A DNA stretch of 64,000 nucleotides. Source: Rhodococcus antarcticus (GTDB taxonomy: Bacteria; Actinomycetota; Actinomycetes; Mycobacteriales; Mycobacteriaceae). Position numbers and translations under genes: made by a program. Shown here in pieces: positions 1 to 8,337 of this stretch. Below the pieces are notes generated by a model, which was not told the origin of the DNA, ran no database searches, and saw only the letters and a list, made by a program, of their open reading frames with translations. Each line of letters begins with the position of its first letter. Position 1 is the stretch's first letter. Location: the NCBI RefSeq assembly GCF_026153295.1, contig NZ_CP110615.1, positions 2,170,001-2,234,000 of the forward strand, in the 5' to 3' direction.

Positions 1-328
1 CCCCGGGGGCGGCCCGGTCGGCGTTCGTGTGGGCGGTGAACAGCGCACAGCCCCCGCGGACCAGCCGGTGCACCAGCGCGCCCTTGGGGGTGTCCGCCCC
101 GACCCCGGTGACCCCGCGCAGCAGCAGCGGGTGGTGCACCACCAGCGCCTGCGCCCCCGTGCTCAGGGCCTCCTCGACGACCGCCTCGGTGGCATCCACG
201 GCCACCAGCACCTGCCGCACGTAGTCGTTGGGGTCGCCGCAGACCAGACCGACGGCGTCCCAGTCCTCGGCGAGCTCGGGCGGATAGGCCTGCTCCAGCA
301 CGGAGACCAGGTCGGCGAGGGTGCTCAT
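1..328 (-). CDS. Nif3-like dinuclear metal-centre protein (N-terminal part, runs off left edge)
   Basis: The first 109 residues of a Nif3/YqfO family protein (DUF34) are visible; the rest lies beyond the window. The start ATG (328-326) overlaps the cobC stop as ATGA, so the two are translationally coupled. The family signatures are seen: a tryptophan-aspartate segment near residue 22 (EDWDAVGL), the VHHPLL metal-ligand motif around residue 65, and the HTNAD motif near residue 101. Family members bind two metal ions and their cellular role is poorly defined. The order nif3-cobC is also that of Rv2230c-Rv2231c in M. tuberculosis as I recall it. The family call is secure; the biochemical function is not known. 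Confidence 0.88.
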   Translation of the reverse strand, partial: MSTLADLVSVLEQAYPPELAEDWDAVGLVCGDPNDYVRQVLVAVDATEAVVEEALSTGAQALVVHHPLLLRGVTGVGADTPKGALVHRLVRGGCALFTAHTNADRAAPG

Positions 329-1335
329 GCGGGCCAGGCTGCCAGCAGCGCGGCCACCTCCGCCGCACCCCGCACGGCGAGGCGGAGGTGGTCGGGGCCG
401 AGACCGGGGAAGGTGTCGCCCCGGCGGACCGCGACACCGTTGCTGCGCAGCGCGTCCCGGACCCGCGCCCCGTCGGGCACCCGGAGCAGCAGGAAGGGTC
501 CGGCCGCCCCCGGGTCCAGGCCCAGCGCGCGCTCCATGTGCTCCCGCTCCGCGGCGATCACCCCGGCCTCGGCCTGCGACCAGGCGACCGCGGCCGGCTC
601 GGCGCACGCCGCCACGGCCTCCAGCTGCAGCGTGCCCAGCGGCCAGTGCGGGCGGCCGTGGGACAGCCGGGCGAGGACCTCCGGTGCCCCGAGGACGTAG
701 CCCGCCCGGAGCCCCGCCAGGGCCCACGTCTTGGTCAGGCTGCGCAGCACGAGCACGTCCGGCAGCGCCTGCGCGGCCAGCGAGCCCGTCTCCCCCACCA
801 CCGCGTCGAGGAACGCCTCGTCCACCACGAGCAGGCGCCCCGGCCGGCGCAGCGCGTGCAGCGCGGCCTCCGGGTGCAGCACCGACGTGGGGTTGGTGGG
901 ATTGCCGAGCACCACGAGATCGGCGTCCTCGGGCACCAGTGCGGGATCCAGGACGTACGGCGCCGCCAGCACCACCCGGACCACCGGCACCCCAGCCTCG
1001 CGCAGCGCCAGCTCGGGCTCGGTGAACGAGGGGTGCACCACCGCGGCCAGCCGCGAGCCGAGCCGCGGCAGCAGCGCGAAGCCCTCCGCGGCGCCGGCGA
1101 GCAGCAGCACCTCCTCCGGCGTCCGGCCGTGCCGGGTGGCTACCGCGGTGCGCGCGGCGAGGTCCTCGAGCGCGCTCGGGTAGCGGCCCAGGTCGTCCAG
1201 GCGCGCGACGAGCCGGTCGCGCAGCCACTCCGGCGGTGCGGTGCCCCGGACGTTGACGGCGAAGTCGAGCAGCCCGGGGCCCGCGTCCACGTCACCGTGG
1301 TGACCGAGCTGCTCCAGTTGCGACCGGAGCTCCAC
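325..1335 (-). CDS. cobC: CobC-like PLP-dependent aminotransferase/decarboxylase (cobalamin side chain)
   Basis: A 336-residue fold-type I PLP enzyme of the histidinol-phosphate aminotransferase group, in the Rv2231c/CobC lineage. It is expected to decarboxylate threonine phosphate to the aminopropanol phosphate linker of cobalamin. The NPTNPTS segment near residue 144, VDEAF near 173 and the Schiff-base lysine in SLTKTW near 202 are visible. The start is GTG at 1335. It overlaps the downstream nif3-like gene by 4 bp, and cobD lies 1 kb away, which supports a cobalamin role over histidine synthesis. Length is normal. The main alternative is a second histidinol-phosphate aminotransferase. Confidence 0.85.
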   Translation of the reverse strand: MELRSQLEQLGHHGDVDAGPGLLDFAVNVRGTAPPEWLRDRLVARLDDLGRYPSALEDLAARTAVATRHGRTPEEVLLLAGAAEGFALLPRLGSRLAAVVHPSFTEPELALREAGVPVVRVVLAAPYVLDPALVPEDADLVVLGNPTNPTSVLHPEAALHALRRPGRLLVVDEAFLDAVVGETGSLAAQALPDVLVLRSLTKTWALAGLRAGYVLGAPEVLARLSHGRPHWPLGTLQLEAVAACAEPAAVAWSQAEAGVIAAEREHMERALGLDPGAAGPFLLLRVPDGARVRDALRSNGVAVRRGDTFPGLGPDHLRLAVRGAAEVAALLAAWPA

Positions 1336-1433
1336 GAGGACGCAGCGTAGGTGGCGGGCGGAGCAGGTGCACCGGCGATGCCCGGCCCGGGTGCGCGAGC
1401 GCGTCCGGGCCGGCGTTGGCCTACCGTGGAGGT

Positions 1434-2381
1434 GTGCGGCGACTGGGTGTCTTCCTGAAGCCGGGGTGGATCGCCCTGGCGCTGGTGGTGATCGGCTTCG
1501 CCTACGTCTGCTTCACCCAGCTCGCACCCTGGCAGCTGGGCAAGAACACCGCGACCGAGGCACGCAACGCCCTCATCACGGACTCCTTCTCCACCGAACC
1601 CGTCGCGCTGACCGACCTCGTGCGCCCGGGGCAGGTCCCGGCGGCCGACCAGGAGTGGCGGGTGGTCACGGTGAGCGGCAGCTACCTGCCCCAGGAGCAG
1701 GTGCTGGCCCGGCTGCGGTCGGTCAACGGCACCGCCGCGTACGAGGTGCTCACCCCGTTCCGGCTCCGCAGCGGCGAGACGGTGCTGGTGGACCGTGGCT
1801 TCGTCCGGCCCGTGGTCGGCACCGACGCCCCGCCCGTCGACCCGGCGCCGGTCGGCGAGGTGACGCTGCAGGCCCGGCTGCGTCTCGACGAGGGCGTGGA
1901 CCCCACGCGCGCCACCCAGGACGTCAGCGGCTCGACCCAGGTCTACAGCGTGAACGCCGGTGTGGTGGGCGCGGTCGCCGGCACCACCATCTCGCCGGGC
2001 TACCTCCAGCTCGGCGACGGCGCACCCGGCGTGCTGGGCGTGCTCCCGCTGCCGCCGACCGACTCGGGGCCGTACCTGTCCTACGGGCTGCAGTGGCTCG
2101 CGTTCGGGATCATGGCCCCGCTCGCCCTGGCGTACTTCGTCCGGGCCGAGATCAAGGAGCGCCGGCGCGACGACGAGGACGCGGATCCCTCCACGACACC
2201 CGAGCGCGAGCTCGTCGGCGCCGCGAGCGGTGGACGGGCGCGCAGCAAGGAGCGCAACGCCGCCCTGCGCGACGCCCTCGCCGGGGAGTCGCCGCCCGTC
2301 GAGCCCGTGTCAGCGCCGACGGAGCCGGTGGAGAGCAGCGTGCAGGCCCGGATGAGCGACCGCTACGGCAAGCGCCGCTGA
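1434..2381 (+). CDS. SURF1-family cytochrome oxidase assembly protein
   Basis: A SURF1 family membrane protein of 315 residues that assists assembly of the aa3-type cytochrome c oxidase. One transmembrane segment lies near residues 8-28, followed by the hallmark WQLGKN motif. A long extracytoplasmic domain comes next, and a second transmembrane segment lies near 220-240 with a charged, disordered tail. The GTG at 1434 is chosen over the upstream in-frame TTG because a GTGGAGG ribosome-binding sequence sits at 1426-1432. The 3' end overlaps the convergent cobD gene by about 70 bp. The cobC-SURF1-cobD grouping matches mycobacterial gene order from memory. Confidence 0.9.
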   Translation: MRRLGVFLKPGWIALALVVIGFAYVCFTQLAPWQLGKNTATEARNALITDSFSTEPVALTDLVRPGQVPAADQEWRVVTVSGSYLPQEQVLARLRSVNGTAAYEVLTPFRLRSGETVLVDRGFVRPVVGTDAPPVDPAPVGEVTLQARLRLDEGVDPTRATQDVSGSTQVYSVNAGVVGAVAGTTISPGYLQLGDGAPGVLGVLPLPPTDSGPYLSYGLQWLAFGIMAPLALAYFVRAEIKERRRDDEDADPSTTPERELVGAASGGRARSKERNAALRDALAGESPPVEPVSAPTEPVESSVQARMSDRYGKRR

Positions 2382-3257
2382 GACCAGCGCCGCCCCCGCC
2401 TGCACCGCGGTCGACAACCGCACGGCCCGCTCCAGGTCCGCGGGAACGGGGCCGCGACCGGAGCCCAGGCGTGGCCGCTGCTCCACCCGGTGCGGGTACA
2501 CCGTCTCCCCGCCCAGCTGCACGCCGAGCGCACCCGCGGCCGCGGCCTCCACCACGCCCGCGTTCGGGCTCGGGTGTGCAGCCGCGTCCGCCCGCCACGC
2601 CGCCCGGGCCGCGCGGGGCGAGCCGCCGACCACCGGGGCGCACAGGACGGTGAGCACCCCGGCCACCCGGGCCGGCACCAGGTTCGCCACGTCGTCCAGA
2701 CGCGCGGCCGCCCACCCGAAGCGGGTGTAGCGGTCGTTGCGGTAGCCGACCATCGCGTCGAGGGTGTTCACCGCGCGGTAGGCCAGCAGGCCCGGCACCC
2801 CTGCCACCGCACCCCACAGCAGGGGCGCCACGGTGGCGTCGGAGGTGTTCTCGGCCACCGACTCCAGCGCGGCCCGCGCCAGGCCGTCGGTACCCAGCGA
2901 CGCGGGGTCCCGGCCGCACAGCGAGGGCAGCCTGCGCCGGGCTGCACCCAGGTCGGCCGCCCCCAGCTCCGCTGCCATCCCGCGCCCCTCGCGCACCAGC
3001 GACGTGCCGCCCAGCACCGCCCACGTCGCCGCCGCCGTGGCCAGCGTGGAGCGGGGCGGGGCCAGCGCACCCAGCGCCGCCGCCCCACCGACGAGCACCA
3101 GCACGTGCAGGGCCCCGGCCGACCGGGCGTCGGCGTAGGTCCGCCGCTCCAGCGCCGCGGCCACCGTGCCGAAACCCGCCACCGGGTGCCCGCGACGGGG
3201 ATCACCCAGCGCACGGTCCACCGCCACTCCCAGGAGCAGCCCTGCCGCCCGGCTCAC
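2310..3257 (-). CDS. cobD: Adenosylcobinamide-phosphate synthase CobD (CbiB type)
   Basis: A 315-residue multi-pass membrane protein of the CobD/CbiB family, which attaches the aminopropanol linker to adenosylcobyric acid. Family motifs seen are DPRRGHPVAGFG near residue 20, ESVAENTSDATVAPLLW in the middle, then NTLDAMVGYRNDRYTRFGW, and ETVYPHRVEQRP near the C-terminus. The reading frame stays open far upstream. The start is set at GTG 3257 because the family N-terminus begins there and it overlaps the preceding stop as GTGA. It is co-transcribed after a small membrane protein. Its product acts on the same molecule as the CobC product. Confidence 0.93.
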   Translation of the reverse strand: MSRAAGLLLGVAVDRALGDPRRGHPVAGFGTVAAALERRTYADARSAGALHVLVLVGGAAALGALAPPRSTLATAAATWAVLGGTSLVREGRGMAAELGAADLGAARRRLPSLCGRDPASLGTDGLARAALESVAENTSDATVAPLLWGAVAGVPGLLAYRAVNTLDAMVGYRNDRYTRFGWAAARLDDVANLVPARVAGVLTVLCAPVVGGSPRAARAAWRADAAAHPSPNAGVVEAAAAGALGVQLGGETVYPHRVEQRPRLGSGRGPVPADLERAVRLSTAVQAGAALVSAALAVAVAHPGLHAALHRLRRR

Positions 3258-3955
3258 GGGTGTGGTGCTCCCCGGGTGGCGGTGAGCAGCGCCCCCGTCC
3301 CGCCCAGCGCGGTCAGCGCCGCACCGAACAGCGCCAGGTACCCGCCCAGCCCCAGGCCGAGGGTGAGGCCGAGATCGGCCTGCGGCGCCGTGGACGTGCC
3401 CAGCACCTTCACCACGGCGACCACCAGCAGCGCGACGGACGCCACCCCGGCCCCGGCGGTGACGGCCAGTACCGGGGTGCGCTCCCCCACCACCAGCCCC
3501 GCCAGCGCGGCGATGCCCGCCAGCACGCCCGCAGCGATGCCCACCAGCAGCACCGTGGTGGGCCAGTCCGACTCGACGGCGCGCACGCCGTCGGTGTCGG
3601 CCAGCACGGCGGTGAAGTCGCCGGTGGAGCTCAGCCCGGCCCCGCCGAGCTGGTCGCCGAAGGTCGGGTCGACGGTGAACGAGGCGTGCCCGCGTGCGCC
3701 CACGTCCATGGCGTAGCCGAGGTCCGCCGTCAGCGGGCTCGACGCCCACGCCACGAACGCCGACGTCCCCACGATCACCCCGCCGAGCAGCGCGAGCACG
3801 AGCGCGGCCGTGACTGCCACGCTGCGCGGTCGCAGGGCAGGGGGCCGCCGACCGCGCGGGCGCCCCTCGGGTCGACGTGGAGGAGGGGGCATTCCCCAGA
3901 CGGTCCCAGGCCGGCGCCTCCGGGGCCAGTCCCGCCGCGCGGTCCGCACCGGCAT
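3254..3955 (-). CDS. Hypothetical four-segment membrane protein upstream of cobD
   Basis: A protein of up to 233 residues with an arginine/proline-rich cytoplasmic N-terminus. Four hydrophobic segments lie near residues 45-68, 132-155, 160-185 and 195-220. The region between the first and second is probably extracytoplasmic. I recognise no family. Its stop overlaps the cobD start (GTGA), so it is translationally coupled to cobD, though a B12 role is only inference. An internal ATG at about 3892 would remove 21 residues and is an equally plausible start. The 188 bp upstream (3956-4143) holds no gene, and I see no cobalamin riboswitch there. Confidence 0.7.
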   Translation of the reverse strand: MPVRTARRDWPRRRRPGTVWGMPPPPRRPEGRPRGRRPPALRPRSVAVTAALVLALLGGVIVGTSAFVAWASSPLTADLGYAMDVGARGHASFTVDPTFGDQLGGAGLSSTGDFTAVLADTDGVRAVESDWPTTVLLVGIAAGVLAGIAALAGLVVGERTPVLAVTAGAGVASVALLVVAVVKVLGTSTAPQADLGLTLGLGLGGYLALFGAALTALGGTGALLTATRGAPHP

Positions 3956-4143
3956 CTACCCCCGGGCCGCCCCGGGCTCGGGACGGACCGGGTCTCCCCC
4001 ACCGCCGCCCACCAGCGCGGAGCACGTCACACGGGTGGTCCACCGGGCGGCCGCCCGTCCCCGGCGAGGCCGTGACGTCGACGCCGTGGGCGGGCTCGCG
4101 AACGTGGGCCGGCGCGCCGTGGCGGTGCTCGGCGCGACAACCG

Positions 4144-6249
4144 TCACAGCACGTCGACCCCGGCGAGGAGGTCGGGCCCGGGCGCCGAACCGGTCTGAAC
4201 CCCCACCTGCGCCTCCATCAGCGCCTCGGTCAGCAGGCCCACCAGCGCCTCCAGCTGGACGTCCACCGACGAGCCGACCTCCTCCTCGGACCCGTCCAGC
4301 GCCCGGGCGGCCAGCCCGGCCTTGCTGTCGATCAGTGCGGCGATCCGGGCGTCGATGGTCTGGGCGGCGATGATCCGCCAGGCGGTGACGGGCTCGGTCT
4401 GCCCGATGCGGTGGCAGCGGTCGATGGCCTGGGTCTGCTCCGCCGCCGTCCAGGAGAGCTCGGCCAGCACGATGTCGGAGGCCACCTGGAGGTTCAGGCC
4501 CACCCCCGCCGCGGTGAGCGAGCAGACCGCCACGGCCACCTCGGGGTCACCCACGAACGCATCGATGTTCGCCTGCCGGACGGTGGGGGTCTGGTCGCCG
4601 CGGATCGAGGAGAAGCGGACCCCGAGCCGCGTGAAGGTCTCCTCGGCGGCGTCCATCACGTCGACGTGCTTGGCGAAGAACACGACCTTGCCGGCGCTGC
4701 GGGCGAGCTGGGCGGCGTAGTCCGCCGCGAGCCCGGCCTTGGCCCGGCCGATGTGGCGCATCATCGTGAACACGTTCTCGCCGGCCTTGGACGAGCTCGC
4801 GTCCTTCTGCTCCCACCGGGCCACCTGGCGGACCAGCCCGTGGTCGACGCCCTCGACGACGACCCCGGACGTGCGGTTCGCCAGCGCCGTCTCGTACCGG
4901 GTGACCATCCGACGGGCGAGGTCGCGCTCGGCGGCACGGAGGGAGCGCCCGGCCCGCTCGTCGAGCTCCACCGGCAGGTCGGCCACCCGGCGGGCGGGGA
5001 TGTCGGCGGCGACGTCGACCTTGCGGCGCCGGACGATGCCGAGGTCGATGACGCTCTGCCGGGCCGCGAAGTAGAAGCCCTGGTCGGCCGGGCTGAGCCC
5101 GTCGTCCTCCAGGGAGTCCATGAGCTCGTCGAGCGGCTTGGTCTCGTCGATCCAGCCCAGGAAGCGCCAGATCGCGCGGAAGTCGTCGATGTCGTTGATC
5201 AGCGGGGTCCCGGTGAGGGCCATGAGCAGCGGCGCCGGTCCCCGGGAGCGGATGCGCGCGGAGAGCTCCAGGACGTGCCGGGAGCGCTGGGAGGCGGTGT
5301 TCTTGATGAAGTGCGCCTCGTCGACCACCATGCCCCGGAAGCCGAAGTCCCCGATCCACCCGACGTGGCGGTCGAGCACCTCGTAGTTGACCACCACCAC
5401 GTCGGCGAAGCCGTCGATGCTCTCGCCGTCGCCGTGGATCACCGTCGCGCCGCGGTGCGGGATCCAGCGGGCGGCCTCGCGGGCCCAGTTCGTCTTGACC
5501 ACGTTCGGGACCACGACGAGCAGCGGGTAGGCCCCCGCCACCTCCGCGGCCAGCAGCGCCTGCGCGGTCTTGCCCAGCCCCGGCTCGTCGGCGAGCAGGA
5601 ACGTGCGGTGGCCGTCGGCCGCGGCGCCCACCAGCTGTGCCTGGTGGGGCATCAGCTGGTGGCCGGCGGGCACCCGCACCGACGACGGGGCCGGCAGCTC
5701 CATGCAGGCCGGCGCACCACCCCCGGCCCGCTCGAACGACCGCAGCAGCGGTTCGAGCAGCTCCCAGCCGGCCAGCCGGTGGGGCCGCGCGGGCTCGTCC
5801 CGCACGGCCGAGTAGTCCGGGGCCAGGAAGGGGTTGGCGAGCTGGCGGGAGACCACCGACTGCGGCACCACCCGTCGCTCGGGGGCGGGCGCCGGCGCCG
5901 TGACCGCGACGGCCTCGGCGGGTGCCACCTCGACCGCGGCGGGCTCGACGCCACCGGTGCGGAACATGTCCCGGGCCAGGGAGCGGGCGGCCTCGGAGAC
6001 CACCGCGTCGGCGGCGAGCAGCGCGAGCAGGCGGGGGTCGCGGACGGCGGTCCTGGCCAGGGTGGTGGCCAGCCCGTCGAGCCGCTGGAGCTGGGCGGCG
6101 CTGCCGGTGCCGTCGGCCCTGATCCGCGCGTGCTGCTCGCGGGCGAGGAGCGCGGCGGCCTGGAACTCGGTGCGCACCGCTGGAGTCACCCGCCCGCCCG
6201 CTACGGCGCCCTCGATCCGGCGCACGGCTCTGGCCAGCACCGAGATCAC
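4144..6249 (-). CDS. SNF2-family DEAD/DEAH-box helicase-like ATPase
   Basis: About 701 residues with a helical N-terminal region followed by a Swi2/Snf2 two-lobe ATPase core. Visible motifs are EPGLGKTAQA (Walker A, motif I), VDEAHFIKN (DEAH, motif II), ALTGTPLIND (motif III), and in the second lobe ELSWTAAEQTQAIDRCHRIGQ (motifs V-VI). Such enzymes translocate on duplex DNA; the partner of this one is unknown. The frame is open to 6690, but the extension translates a repeat array and is unconvincing, so GTG 6249, where helical sequence begins, is preferred. It stands alone and the tandem hairpin array lies just upstream of its start. Confidence 0.88.
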   Translation of the reverse strand: MISVLARAVRRIEGAVAGGRVTPAVRTEFQAAALLAREQHARIRADGTGSAAQLQRLDGLATTLARTAVRDPRLLALLAADAVVSEAARSLARDMFRTGGVEPAAVEVAPAEAVAVTAPAPAPERRVVPQSVVSRQLANPFLAPDYSAVRDEPARPHRLAGWELLEPLLRSFERAGGGAPACMELPAPSSVRVPAGHQLMPHQAQLVGAAADGHRTFLLADEPGLGKTAQALLAAEVAGAYPLLVVVPNVVKTNWAREAARWIPHRGATVIHGDGESIDGFADVVVVNYEVLDRHVGWIGDFGFRGMVVDEAHFIKNTASQRSRHVLELSARIRSRGPAPLLMALTGTPLINDIDDFRAIWRFLGWIDETKPLDELMDSLEDDGLSPADQGFYFAARQSVIDLGIVRRRKVDVAADIPARRVADLPVELDERAGRSLRAAERDLARRMVTRYETALANRTSGVVVEGVDHGLVRQVARWEQKDASSSKAGENVFTMMRHIGRAKAGLAADYAAQLARSAGKVVFFAKHVDVMDAAEETFTRLGVRFSSIRGDQTPTVRQANIDAFVGDPEVAVAVCSLTAAGVGLNLQVASDIVLAELSWTAAEQTQAIDRCHRIGQTEPVTAWRIIAAQTIDARIAALIDSKAGLAARALDGSEEEVGSSVDVQLEALVGLLTEALMEAQVGVQTGSAPGPDLLAGVDVL

Positions 6250-6361
6250 GTCCTGGCTGCCCCGCACGGGCCCCTGCGTGCGGGGACCACCCCGCGTCCG
6301 TCGACCTGTTCTACCCACGTACCCCTGCTTCGCCGGGCCGCCCGGGGCGGCGCCTGTGGTC

Positions 6362-6480
6362 CCGGTGCCGCGGAGCAGCACCTTCTCCTGCCGGTGCGGC
6401 TCAGCCGCACCCGTCGTCCCGGTGCCGCGGAGCAGCACCCGTCGTGCCGGTGCCGCGGAGCAGCACCCGTCGTGCCGGTG
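6362..6480. repeat. Tandem array of 28-bp hairpin-forming repeats
   Basis: Four adjoining units begin at 6362, 6391, 6419 and 6447, and a partial fifth begins at 6475. The units at 6419 and 6447 are identical. Each unit carries GGTGC...GCACC as a short inverted repeat. In the unit at 6391 this becomes a perfect 8-bp stem (GGTGCGGC / GCCGCACC) around TCA, with compensating base changes on both arms. The array lies about 110 bp upstream of the helicase start. The rest of 6250-6800 contains no gene I can support. Confidence 0.8.
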
Positions 6481-6800
6481 GCACCGATCCGGGCCCGGGG
6501 GCCGGGGGTGTTCTCCCGTCCCGGCAGGCGGTCGGCCTCGGGACGGGGGCGCTGGTTCTCCGACCGTGCTCGCGAGACCGCCGTGGGCCGAGACGCGATC
6601 ACCGCCCGCGCTACCGACAGGCCGAGGATAGCCTGCCCGGCGCCGGCTCCGCTGCTCGGCCCTCTCGCGGGCTCGGCCGGGTGTGCCCACGACCCAGGCA
6701 CTCCGCGACGTCCTTGCCCTCCGGCGCGGGGTTCCGTGCGCCGGCCGTGCTCCGTGGCTGGAGCGGGTGGGGCCGTCTGGATGGGCTTCGTCGAGCGCGG

Positions 6801-7050
6801 TCAGCTCGAGCGGTCCGACCTGGCCTCGTCACCGATCGGCTGCAGCACGGCGAGGATCTCGCCGATCTGGTGGTCGTGCTCGAGGGGGTGCCGCATCTGC
6901 AGCTCGGGGTGCAGCCGGTAGCGGTTGCGCCGGCCCTCGCGCACCACGTCGAGGTACCCGGCCTCCACCAGGTCGGCGACGATCCGCTGTGCGGCGCGCT
7001 CGGTGATCCCGATCAGCTCGGCAAGGTTGCGGTGCCGCACCCCGACGGCT
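6801..7050 (-). pseudogene. Truncated winged-helix transcriptional regulator
   Basis: Only the C-terminal part of a small winged-helix (MarR/ArsR-like) regulator remains. It holds the recognition-helix region ITERAAQRIVADLVEAGYL, the wing EGRRNRYRLHP and the tail RHPLEHDHQIGEILAVL. About 20-25 N-terminal residues and the start are missing. Upstream of roughly 7037 the frame reads the antisense of the dabA remnant, so the longer open frame to 7265 is an artefact. The gene faces the truncated dabA divergently, and a single deletion removed the 5' ends of both. Confidence 0.65.
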
Positions 7051-7544
7051 CGGCGCTGGAGACGATCCTCACCGCACCGATGGTCGTCGCGCAGTGGATC
7101 AGCTGCCAGTACTACTTCTCCACCGTCGCCCCGGACGTGTTCGGAGCGGGCACCAAGACCATCCACAACGTCCTCGGCGGGGTCGGTGTCCTCGCCGGGC
7201 ACGACGGTGACCTCCAGCTCGGCCTGCCCTGGCAGTCCGTCGCCCACGGCGACCGCCTCGTCCACGAGCCGATGCGGTTGTTCACCGTGGTCCAGGCGCC
7301 GCTGTCGATGGTGCAGTCGGTCATCGACCGGAACCCGGTGCTCGCCCGGCTGTTCGGCAACGAGTGGGTCGCCCTCGCCGCACGCGAGGACGCCGAGGCG
7401 CCCTGGCAGCGGTGGACCCCCGGAGGGTGGCGCCCGTGGGCCGGCCCCGTCGACACCACCTCAGCCACACCCGCCACTGCCACCGCCGCGGGCCCCGGAC
7501 CCTCCGGGGCCACCCCGCACCACGCCCCCGAGGAGACCCCGTGA
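7037..7544 (+). pseudogene. dabA: 3' remnant of dabA (DUF2309, inorganic carbon accumulation)
   Basis: About 169 C-terminal residues of a DabA/DUF2309 protein. DabA is the large zinc-containing subunit that, with the membrane subunit DabB, takes up inorganic carbon. Conserved blocks include WISCQYYFSTV, GAGTKTIHNVLGG, GDLQLGLPWQSV and HEPMRLFTVVQAP. The full protein normally exceeds 750 residues, so most of it, including the active-site region, is gone, and no dabB is present. The stop overlaps the GTG of the following PII-like gene. No promoter or start can be assigned, so it is very probably non-functional. Confidence 0.82.
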
Positions 7545-7864
7545 ACCGCGACCACCTGGCCCGGATGACCAAGATCGAGGTGGTGGTGACCGGCTCGGAC
7601 GCGGCAGCGGTCCGCGACCTCTGCGCCTCCGCGGGCGCCACCGGGTTCACCAGCCTGTCCGGGGTGTCCGGTCTCGGCCACCACGGCTACCACCAGGGAC
7701 GGCTGCTGTTCAACCAGCAGGCCACCCTCGAGCTGATCATCACCGTGGTCCCCGACGACCTCGCCGAGACCCTCCTCGCTGGTCTGCGCCCGCTGCTCGA
7801 CTCCTCCTCGGGGGTCCTGTTCGTCACCGACACCTGGGTCAGCCGACCCGAGTACTTCACCTGA
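7541..7864 (+). CDS. PII-like signalling protein associated with the dab locus
   Basis: A 107-residue protein of the PII-like fold. It starts at GTG 7541, overlapping the dabA stop; an internal ATG seven codons on is the alternative start. The ferredoxin-like pattern is visible: TKIEVVVTG strand, a helix, TSLSGVSGLGHHGYHQG in the place of the T-loop, then the ELIITVVP strand and a C-terminal strand. PII-like proteins encoded beside dabAB are thought to regulate bicarbonate uptake in response to nucleotides. Here the reading frame is intact while its partners are destroyed, so it is probably an orphan with no obvious promoter of its own. Confidence 0.75.
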   Translation: MNRDHLARMTKIEVVVTGSDAAAVRDLCASAGATGFTSLSGVSGLGHHGYHQGRLLFNQQATLELIITVVPDDLAETLLAGLRPLLDSSSGVLFVTDTWVSRPEYFT

Positions 7865-8337
7865 CCCGCGGCCCCGAACCCGGAGGTCCCCCGTGCTCAC
7901 CGACAAGCGGTGGGCTCCGCCCCCCGCACCAGTGCCGTCACCTCCGCAGGGCTGGCCTGCGTGGTGCGTGACCTCGCTCCGCCCTGGGGTGGTGCGCTGC
8001 TGGGCCTGGACTTCGGTGCAGCCCGCGGGCTGTCGACGGGATCACCACGACCTGGACGAGCGGCTGACCCCGGCCGCGCGCGAACACCTGGAGCTCCACC
8101 CCCACCTCGTGCCGCCCACGTCCCCGCACAACCACCCCGGACTGCACCTCCCGCACGCCCCAGCCGCGGTCCAGCCGGTGCCACCCCGGTAGGTCCGCAA
8201 CCGCAGCACATCCGTTGCACCAGGCCCGCGGCCCCCTGCACCCGCGCTGAGCGCACCCGCACCCCGCTGGTGGCGGTGGTGGGCATCGTGCCGGGCGTGC
8301 CCGGTCCTGCGGTGCGGGCCAGACCGCCACCACGGTG
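7865..8337. other. Gap with no supportable gene
   Basis: A 473-bp stretch between the PII-like gene and the PAP2 gene. GGAGGT at about 7881 precedes a GTG at 7893 that opens a 99-codon frame, but its composition (rich in Trp, Pro and His) is not protein-like, and a neighbouring frame looks slightly better for about 40 codons. It may be a decayed gene with frameshifts. I can assign no family. Confidence 0.4.

Noticed and set aside
3956-4143. Possible cobalamin riboswitch upstream of the cobD transcript
   Set aside because: I looked for the conserved B12-box and core sequences in the minus-strand leader and did not see them.
3877-6921. A 1014-codon plus-strand frame across the helicase region
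   Set aside because: Antisense of the SNF2 helicase; Gly/Arg/His-rich with no motif, whereas the minus strand shows complete helicase motifs.
7893-8192. 99-codon frame after the PII-like gene
   Set aside because: It has a possible ribosome-binding site, but its Trp/Pro/His-rich sequence matches nothing and another frame looks equally good over part of it.
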